Source of the DNA: an uncultured Porphyromonadaceae bacterium
GTDB taxonomy: Bacteria > Bacteroidota > Bacteroidia > Bacteroidales > Muribaculaceae
Assembly: GCA_902491515.1 (NCBI GenBank)
Contig: CABUIC010000036.1
Span: 1 to 22,939, forward strand
DNA: 22,939 nucleotides
Reading direction: 5' to 3'
Positions 17,997 through 22,939 of the stretch are shown here, piece after piece. The first letter of the stretch is position 1. Each line of letters starts with the position of its first letter. The translations under genes and the position numbers were made by a program. The notes below the pieces were generated by a model. That model was not told the origin of the DNA. It ran no database searches and saw only the letters and a list, made by a program, of their open reading frames with translations.

Positions 17997-18857
17997 ATGG
18001 AATTCCGCACGCCCGTAGAAATCGAGCCTTCCTCACGGAAGCTGACCCATTCCGGACCGTCGCCGCTGTTTCTCGGCTCCTGTTTCTCGGACAACATAGC
18101 CTCCCGCCTCCGCCGCGACGGCTTTTCCGTCGTGTCGAATCCGGGAGGCGCACTATATAATCCGGCCTCCATCTCCGCTATTGTTCTCCGGGCCCTCAGC
18201 GGCGAGGATTTTAAGGAAAGTGAACTCGTACCCGGGCCTCGAGGAAGCCATCTCCTCGCCCTCGCCACTCCATTCAGCGGCGAAAATCCCGGTAAAATCA
18301 TTGCAGACGCGAACTCTGTCCTTGACTCCGTCAGGACTTGCCTTCAGCCCGGGGCTCTATGTTTCCTCACGCTCGGAACAGCTTTCGTTTTTGAATGGAA
18401 AGCCACCGGAACGGTCGTAGGCAACTGCCATAAGCTCCCGGCGCCCCTCTTCAGCCGCCGGCGCCTCGGAGTGGACGAATGCGTTGAACTGCTCTCCCCC
18501 GTCATCGACGCGCTGGAGAATCTTGGTGTCTCTACCGTACTGACTGTAAGTCCCGTGCGCCACACTGCCGACACTCTCCACGGCAACAGTCTCAGCAAAG
18601 CCACCCTCCATCTTGCCGTCGACGCGCTCTGTCAGCGCTTCCCCGCTTCCGTCACCTACTTCCCGGCCTACGAAGCCATCATCGACGACCTCCGCGACTA
18701 CCGCTTCACCGCGCCCGACATGAAGCATCCCACCGACCAGGCCGCCGACTACGTCTACGAACTCTTCTCAAAGTCGTTTTTTTCACACGAGACCCTTCTC
18801 AAAGCCGCAGAATGCCGCCGTGAGTCCGCTCGCCTCGCACACCGTCAAATTCTCTAA
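17997..18857 (+). CDS. GSCFA domain protein
   Basis: This 286-residue protein has the family-defining GSCF motif at residues 27-30 within FLGSCFSDNIASRL, followed by NPGGALYNPASI and LTLGTAFVFEW. Later come VSPVRHTADTLHGNSLSKA, a histidine/serine-containing segment, and FPAYEAIIDDLRDYRF. GSCFA proteins share features with SGNH/GDSL hydrolases (Ser in the GSCF block, Asp/His near the end), but to my knowledge no reaction is established; a role in cell-envelope chemistry is inferred from the neighbours. It begins 5 bp after the PorE-like gene and overlaps the annotated start of the murF-alr fusion by 38 bp. A run of seven T (18777-18783) lies near its 3' end, but the frame stays open through it. 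Confidence 0.9.
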   Translation: MEFRTPVEIEPSSRKLTHSGPSPLFLGSCFSDNIASRLRRDGFSVVSNPGGALYNPASISAIVLRALSGEDFKESELVPGPRGSHLLALATPFSGENPGKIIADANSVLDSVRTCLQPGALCFLTLGTAFVFEWKATGTVVGNCHKLPAPLFSRRRLGVDECVELLSPVIDALENLGVSTVLTVSPVRHTADTLHGNSLSKATLHLAVDALCQRFPASVTYFPAYEAIIDDLRDYRFTAPDMKHPTDQAADYVYELFSKSFFSHETLLKAAECRRESARLAHRQIL

Positions 18858-21192
18858 AGAAGTGTCAGAAATCAAATACCTCCATACCGACAGCCGCTCG
18901 GTCTTCGACCCGGCCCATACCCTCTTCATCGCCCTCCACACCGGCCTCGCCGACGGCCACCGCTTCATCCCCGCGCTTTATGCGCGCGGTGTGCGCGACT
19001 TCGTCGTGGAACGTGGCTTCGACACAACGCCTTTCCCCGGCGCACGCTTTTCCGTGGCCGACAACACCCTCCTCGCCCTCAGGCAACTCGCCGCCGATAA
19101 GGTGCGCGACTCGTCCGACACCCAGCTTGTCATCACCGGCTCCCGTGCCAAGACAACCGTCAAGGAACTCATCTATCGCACCCTCATGCACCAGGGCTTC
19201 GGAGTGGCCCGCAGTCCGCGCAGCTGGAACTCTCAGATAGGCGTCCCCGCAGGACTGTGGGAGAACATGTCCGGCGATGAAAAAATAGTTGTCACCGAGG
19301 TCGGTGTCGACGGCCCCGGCCAAGCCGCTTTCTATGAGCCGATTCTCCGCCCGGAAGTGGCCGTGCTCACCCCCGTCACCGGTCTCCACGACGACGCATT
19401 TCCCGGCGGACACAAAGAGAACATCCGCGAGATGCTTCGACTGCTACAGGGCGCCCGGACCATCGTATACGACGACTCAGATCCTGATGTCGCCCCCCTT
19501 GTAGCCGAGATGCTTCCCGATGCAAAAGCGGTGGCCGTCAAAGGAATAACCGAACTTGCAGCCCGCGCCGTCGATGAAATTACTGAAGTCGCCGGCTTCC
19601 GTTCATGCGCAAGGTCCGTCCGGCGCCTCCCGCAGGTCAGCACACGGATTGACGTCGACGAAGTCCCCGGAGAGTCCGTACTCATCCGCGACCACTTCAC
19701 CCACGACCTCCGCTCACTCCGCGATGCCCTCGACTTCATGCGCCGCCGCTTCACCCCCGAGCGCCGGAACACCGTAATCATGAGCGACTTCGTTCACGAA
19801 AGCCACTCCCCGCGCGAAACCGAGGAAATCTACCGCCGGGCCGGCGGACTTCTCCGCGCTTTCGGAGTGGACCGTGTGATAGCCATAGGCCCGGAATCCT
19901 CACGATACTTCCGCCATCTCTCCCTCGGCGAAGACTCCCGGGCGTTCCGCTCCACGGAAGAGCTGGAAGACGCTGCCGACAGCGCCTTCTTCGCCGGACA
20001 GCTCATTCTCCTCAAGGCTGAACGCAAGTTCCATCCCGAAGCCGTCTCCGGCATTATCGAGTACCCGCGCCACGACACCACCCTTGAAGTTGACCTCGAC
20101 GCCCTCCTCTACAACTACAACTACTACCGCTCCCTCCTTCCCGAGGGAACGGGACTCGTCGCCATGGTCAAGGCCTCGGCCTACGGTATGGGCTCCCTCG
20201 AAATAGCCAAGACCCTCCAGAGCGCCGGCGCCGCATACCTCGCCGTAGCCGTCGTCGACGAAGGCGTCGCACTCCGCAAAGCCGGAGTGACAATGCCGAT
20301 CATCATCCTCAACCCGATGACCAACAAGTACGACGCCCTCTTCAAGTACGGTCTCGAACCAACCGTGTTCACAGTCGAGGAACTCGACCGCCTCGTCCGG
20401 GAAGCCGCCGTCAACGACGTCGCGGAAGTCCCCGTACACATCAAACTCGACACCGGAATGCACCGACTCGGCTTCACCGCCGGGCAGATTCCCGACCTCG
20501 TCCGCGCCCTCGCCTCGGCCACGCCTTCCGTGCGCGTGAAATCAATTTTCTCGCACCTCGCAACTGCCGACTGCCTCGATATGGACAGCTACACCCGCTC
20601 GCAGCTCGAAAACTACGAGACCATGAGCCGCAGCCTCCTCGACGCGCTTCCCTACGCCGCGGAAGTCAGACGCCACCTACTCAACACCGCCGGAATCGAG
20701 CGCTACGGCCACACACCCTCGGCATACGACATGGCCCGGCTCGGCATCGGCCTCTACGGAATCTCGCCTGTCCCCACCCTCGAAAGCGGCCGCAGGCTCA
20801 AGCCCGTAGCGCGCCTCGTTTCCACCGTCATTTCCCTCAAGGAATGGCCCGAGGGCACACCGATAGGCTATGGATGCCGTGGAGTGACAACAAGGCCCTC
20901 GCTCATCGCAACCGTGCCAATCGGATATGCCGACGGCGTAAACCGCCATTTCGGCCGCGGCGCGGCAAGATTCGTAGTGAACGGAGTGGAATGCCCCACA
21001 ATAGGCAATATCTGCATGGACCTCTGCATGGTCGACGTAACCGATGCCCCCGGCGTCAGCGTGGGCGACCGCGTAGTAATCTTCGGCCCGGAAGCCCCCG
21101 TCGAGCGCCTCGCCGAAATCCTCGACACAATTCCTTACGAAGTCCTCACCTCCGTATCGGCCCGCGTCCACCGCACATACCTCAAGCACTGA
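18820..21192 (+). CDS. MurF-alanine racemase fusion; MurF half apparently catalytically degenerate
   Basis: This is a 790-residue fusion. The C-terminal half (from about residue 424) is an alanine racemase with everything needed: PLP-binding Lys451 in MVKASAYG, LDTGMHRLGF, RLGIGLYGISP, catalytic Tyr703 in IGYADG, and NICMDLCMVDV. It should supply D-alanine for peptidoglycan. The N-terminal half resembles MurF (TDSR at 23-26, SPRSWNSQIGVP, TEVGV), but hallmarks are altered. The Walker A is GSRAKTT at 107-113, where MurF has GSNGKTT. The NxxxAH region reads TPVTGLHDDAF at 184-194. The usual DSYN-type motif reads DHFTHD at 291-296. The segment corresponding to ASIEN in typical fusions is missing. 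The first 20 or so residues of a normal MurF are also absent. GTG 18820 overlaps the GSCFA gene; GTG 18862 is an alternative start. Confidence 0.9.
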   Translation: MSPLASHTVKFSKEVSEIKYLHTDSRSVFDPAHTLFIALHTGLADGHRFIPALYARGVRDFVVERGFDTTPFPGARFSVADNTLLALRQLAADKVRDSSDTQLVITGSRAKTTVKELIYRTLMHQGFGVARSPRSWNSQIGVPAGLWENMSGDEKIVVTEVGVDGPGQAAFYEPILRPEVAVLTPVTGLHDDAFPGGHKENIREMLRLLQGARTIVYDDSDPDVAPLVAEMLPDAKAVAVKGITELAARAVDEITEVAGFRSCARSVRRLPQVSTRIDVDEVPGESVLIRDHFTHDLRSLRDALDFMRRRFTPERRNTVIMSDFVHESHSPRETEEIYRRAGGLLRAFGVDRVIAIGPESSRYFRHLSLGEDSRAFRSTEELEDAADSAFFAGQLILLKAERKFHPEAVSGIIEYPRHDTTLEVDLDALLYNYNYYRSLLPEGTGLVAMVKASAYGMGSLEIAKTLQSAGAAYLAVAVVDEGVALRKAGVTMPIIILNPMTNKYDALFKYGLEPTVFTVEELDRLVREAAVNDVAEVPVHIKLDTGMHRLGFTAGQIPDLVRALASATPSVRVKSIFSHLATADCLDMDSYTRSQLENYETMSRSLLDALPYAAEVRRHLLNTAGIERYGHTPSAYDMARLGIGLYGISPVPTLESGRRLKPVARLVSTVISLKEWPEGTPIGYGCRGVTTRPSLIATVPIGYADGVNRHFGRGAARFVVNGVECPTIGNICMDLCMVDVTDAPGVSVGDRVVIFGPEAPVERLAEILDTIPYEVLTSVSARVHRTYLKH

Positions 21193-22097
21193 TGCCCGCA
21201 CCCGTCAAAGGCCGCTTCGCGCCCTCCCCTTCGGGGAGAATGCACCTCGGCAACGTCTACACCGCCCTCCTCTCCTGGCTCTCCGCCAAGAGTCAGGGCG
21301 GCAGATGGCTCCTCCGCATCGAAGACCTCGACCCACAGCGCTCCAAGCCCGAGTTCGCCCGGCTCATCGAGGACGACCTCGACCACCTCGGCCTCGACTG
21401 GGACGAAGGGGGCCTCGCCGGGGGATGCTGCCAGAGCCTCCGCGGCGATATATACGAAGAATATTTCTCACGGCTCAAAGCCCTCGGCCTCACCTACCCC
21501 TGCACCTGCCGGCGCGCAGACATACTCGCCACCCAGGCCCCGCATCAGAGCGATGGCCGCGTAGTCTACGCCGGCACCTGCCGCCCTGCCCCGACGCCAC
21601 CCTTCCCGCCCTCGCACGCCACAGGAGCCACACGGATATACGTTCCCGACGAAGTCATCTCATTCACAGACCGCGTCTGCGGACCACAGACCGTCAACCT
21701 CGCGGACTTTTGCGGCGACTTTATCCTCCGCCGGGCCGACGGCGCGTGGGCCTACCAGCTCGCCGTCGTGGTCGACGACGCACTCATGGGCGTGAGCGAA
21801 GTCATCCGCGGCGACGACCTCCTCCTCTCCACAGCCCAGCAGCTCTACCTCTACCGCCTCCTCGGTTTCCCCGCTCCGGACTTCGCCCACGTCCCCCTCG
21901 TCCGCAACGCCGACGGCCTCCGCCTCTCCAAACGCGACCGCGCAATGGCCATGGACGAACTCCGCGCCCGGCATTCCCCCTCGGAAATCCTCGGCCTCGC
22001 CGCCGCCGAAGCGCGCCTGATTGACAGCCCCTGCTCCGTAACTCTCCGCGAACTGCTTGAACTATTCCCCGCCTCAGGTGTTTTTAAGGTAAAATAA
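21192..22097 (+). CDS. gluQ: Glutamyl-Q tRNA(Asp) synthetase
   Basis: GluQ-RS attaches glutamate to queuosine at position 34 of tRNA-Asp without using the acceptor end. The 301-residue protein resembles the catalytic domain of glutamyl-tRNA synthetase and lacks the anticodon-binding domain. The class I HIGH-type motif is HLGN at residues 18-21 after RFAPSPSG, and the KMSKS-type motif is LSKRD at 245-249. The GluQ-RS zinc site is present as C104, C106, Y126 and C130. The ATG at 21192 overlaps the murF-alr TGA by one base (TGATG), so translation is probably coupled. Queuosine synthesis or salvage genes are not in the window. Confidence 0.93.
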   Translation: MPAPVKGRFAPSPSGRMHLGNVYTALLSWLSAKSQGGRWLLRIEDLDPQRSKPEFARLIEDDLDHLGLDWDEGGLAGGCCQSLRGDIYEEYFSRLKALGLTYPCTCRRADILATQAPHQSDGRVVYAGTCRPAPTPPFPPSHATGATRIYVPDEVISFTDRVCGPQTVNLADFCGDFILRRADGAWAYQLAVVVDDALMGVSEVIRGDDLLLSTAQQLYLYRLLGFPAPDFAHVPLVRNADGLRLSKRDRAMAMDELRARHSPSEILGLAAAEARLIDSPCSVTLRELLELFPASGVFKVK

Positions 22098-22118
22098 CCC
22101 CCTAAAACATCCTCAACC

Positions 22119-22280
22119 ATGCCCTGCAAGAGAAAAAACAAAGCCGAAGAGACCGTAAAGGACGCCGGACGCTATCCCGGTGTTGCCGTCAACAGCGCCG
22201 ACAACAACAAGACTGACCGCACCCTCGAAAAAGAACGCACAGCCACCCTAAACAACAACCCCCGCAACACCGACCTCTGA
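22119..22280 (+). CDS. Small hypothetical protein, 53 residues
   Basis: An intact frame of 53 codons starts with ATG 22 bp after gluQ and ends with TGA just before a terminator. The protein begins MPCKRKNKAEETVKDAG and ends NNNPRNTDL. It is hydrophilic, rich in Asn, Lys and Thr, with no membrane segment or signal peptide and a single Cys at position 3. About 38 of 53 codons end in G or C, matching the bias of neighbouring real genes, which supports coding. I do not recognise a family. Its position makes it the last gene of the plus-strand run. A non-coding 3' leader or tail is the alternative. Confidence 0.55.
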   Translation: MPCKRKNKAEETVKDAGRYPGVAVNSADNNKTDRTLEKERTATLNNNPRNTDL

Positions 22281-22306
22281 TTCACGACCATAATAATCCC
22301 ACCCTC

Positions 22307-22340
22307 ATCCCGCCGAGCCCCCCTCGCCGGGATTTTATTT
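22307..22340 (+). terminator. Intrinsic terminator closing the plus-strand run
   Basis: Left arm ATCCCGCCGAG (22307-22317) pairs with CTCGCCGGGAT (22323-22333) across a CCCCC loop, with one C-C mismatch in the stem. It is followed directly by TTTTATTT. It sits 27 bp after the small gene's stop codon, a typical intrinsic terminator position. Confidence 0.75.
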
Positions 22341-22409
22341 ATGTCTTGCTCGAATAACTGGAGATTTTGAGCTCAAGCATTCTATTTAACACGAGTTCGA
22401 TATAAGAAT

Positions 22410-22447
22410 AAGGATGCCGGGAACGCGCCAAGCATCCCGGCATCCTT
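22410..22447. terminator. Perfect 13-bp hairpin between convergent genes
   Basis: AAGGATGCCGGGA (22410-22422) and TCCCGGCATCCTT (22435-22447) are exact reverse complements around a 12-nt loop. The hairpin lies 70 bp beyond the stop codon of the right-edge minus-strand gene. Flanks are AT-rich but lack a clean T-run on either strand (TATTCTTAT on the minus side). It most likely terminates the minus-strand gene, possibly in both directions. The remaining parts of the 22281-22517 gap hold nothing else I can support. Confidence 0.6.
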
Positions 22448-22517
22448 GTTGCTTATAATCAATGGACTCTAAAACTATTTAAAACTCTTATATTCTACGA
22501 TATCAAACTCATGGCCT

Positions 22518-22939
22518 TCATTTCACGTAGACCTTCCGGGAACGGCTTACCACGACCTCTCCATGTACTTTAGTTGGGTCAACCTTGAGTCCTGACAAGT
22601 CGTAACAGTCCTCTCCGGCGAGCGATTCGACTTCGACTGTTTCTAACGACGTTGACAAAGTATTCACTACATGTATGGTATATTCTGGAAGTGTCGCCGG
22701 AATACGAGTGGAAAAGGCGTCCAAGCTCACCCCAAGTTACGGGACAGAACTCGATGAAGACAGCGGGAGGCGCGAGGGGGCGTAGCTGCGTGAGGCGTGT
22801 GGTGTTCTCGTTCCACAGGCCGACATGGTTGATGGCCGGGGAGCCGGGTAATTTCTCTGCGGAGCAGAGCGACGGGGTCGATAATGCGATTGTGGCGCTT
22901 TCGGGCGGGCAGTAGATAAATTCCTTATCTACGAGGCGG
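22518..22939 (-). pseudogene. 3' end of a larger gene, apparently frameshifted; possible surface protein with a sorting-like tail
   Basis: A minus-strand frame is open from the right edge (22938) down to about 22734, with strong G/C third-position bias and readings such as INHVGLWNENT and PPAVFIEFCPVTW. It continues in that frame only to a TGA at 22579, with a less convincing protein. One frame over, from 22730 to the TGA at 22518, lies a plausible C-terminus: LPEYTIHVVNTL, then CYDLSGLKV and a basic end RKVYVK. Such YDLSG-plus-short-basic-end tails are typical of secreted Bacteroidales proteins, resembling type-A sorting tails. The frames join smoothly if one base is removed from the CCCC run at 22730-22733. 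I do not recognise the family. Sequencing error, true inactivation, or two separate frames are all possible. Confidence 0.5.

Noticed and set aside
16033..18153. A 706-codon open frame on the minus strand
   Set aside because: It is antisense to the PorE-like lipoprotein gene and the start of GSCFA. The protein is a Val/Gly/Glu-rich low-information sequence typical of a complementary-strand artefact.
18777..18783. Run of seven T as a programmed frameshift site joining GSCFA to MurF
   Set aside because: The GSCFA frame stays open to its own stop, and the frame leading into MurF has no MurF-like residues before position 18820, so a GSCFA-MurF fusion by slippage is not supported.
22652..22915. 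An 87-codon open frame on the plus strand
   Set aside because: It is antisense to the right-edge minus-strand gene, which shows the coding third-base bias; the translation has no recognisable motif.
1..22939. CRISPR arrays, tRNA or rRNA genes, insertion sequences, phage genes
   Set aside because: I found no regularly spaced direct repeats, cloverleaf-like sequence, transposase or phage motifs. By reading alone, a divergent tRNA could be missed.

Overview
The window is a compact stretch of chromosome from a member of the Bacteroidota, most likely order Bacteroidales. A GC-rich gut lineage such as Muribaculaceae is my best guess, but that family-level placement is inference. The main evidence is a MurF-alanine racemase fusion, a GSCFA protein, a five-bladed-propeller OmpA lipoprotein resembling PorE, a protein with a gliding-motility/type IX C-terminal domain, and promoter -7 elements of the Bacteroidota form TAnnTTTG. 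Real genes strongly prefer G or C at third codon positions, which also creates very long spurious open frames on the opposite strand.

Layout. Bases 149-12354 are one minus-strand run of seven genes. Read in the direction of transcription they are: long-chain acyl-CoA ligase, a secreted protein with a type-B (CHU_C-like) sorting domain, a lytic transglycosylase, uvrA, uvrB, a YgiQ-type radical SAM protein, and an OprO/OprP-type porin, ending in a hairpin plus T-run at 67-125. A 172-bp divergent intergenic region (12355-12526) carries a TAnnTTTG element for each direction. Bases 12527-22280 are a plus-strand run: typA, folP, cdaA-type diadenylate cyclase, a PorE-like OmpA lipoprotein, a GSCFA protein, the murF-alr fusion, gluQ, and an unannotated 53-codon small gene, followed by a terminator. 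Genes in this run are separated by a few bases to a few tens of bases, or overlap. At the right edge a minus-strand gene enters the window. Its last part is readable only if one base of a four-C run is removed.

How the genes fit together. Most of the content is envelope biology: cell-wall precursor or D-alanine supply (murF-alr), wall remodelling (lytic transglycosylase), peptidoglycan-anchored OmpA lipoprotein, outer-membrane porin, c-di-AMP synthesis, and surface secretion (PorE-like component, type-B sorted protein, and a possible type-A-like tail on the right-edge gene). The rest is housekeeping: nucleotide excision repair (uvrA, uvrB), ribosome-associated GTPase (typA), folate (folP), and tRNA-Asp modification (gluQ).

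The most interesting signals are four. The MurF half of the MurF-Alr fusion has lost its Walker A glycine and other hallmark motifs while the racemase half is intact. Type IX secretion-like parts recur in the window. A small protein gene follows gluQ. The right-edge gene appears to be frameshifted at a homopolymer. I see no CRISPR array, tRNA, rRNA, insertion sequence or prophage. No clearly new multi-gene system is evident; the region is largely an ordinary core-genome segment.
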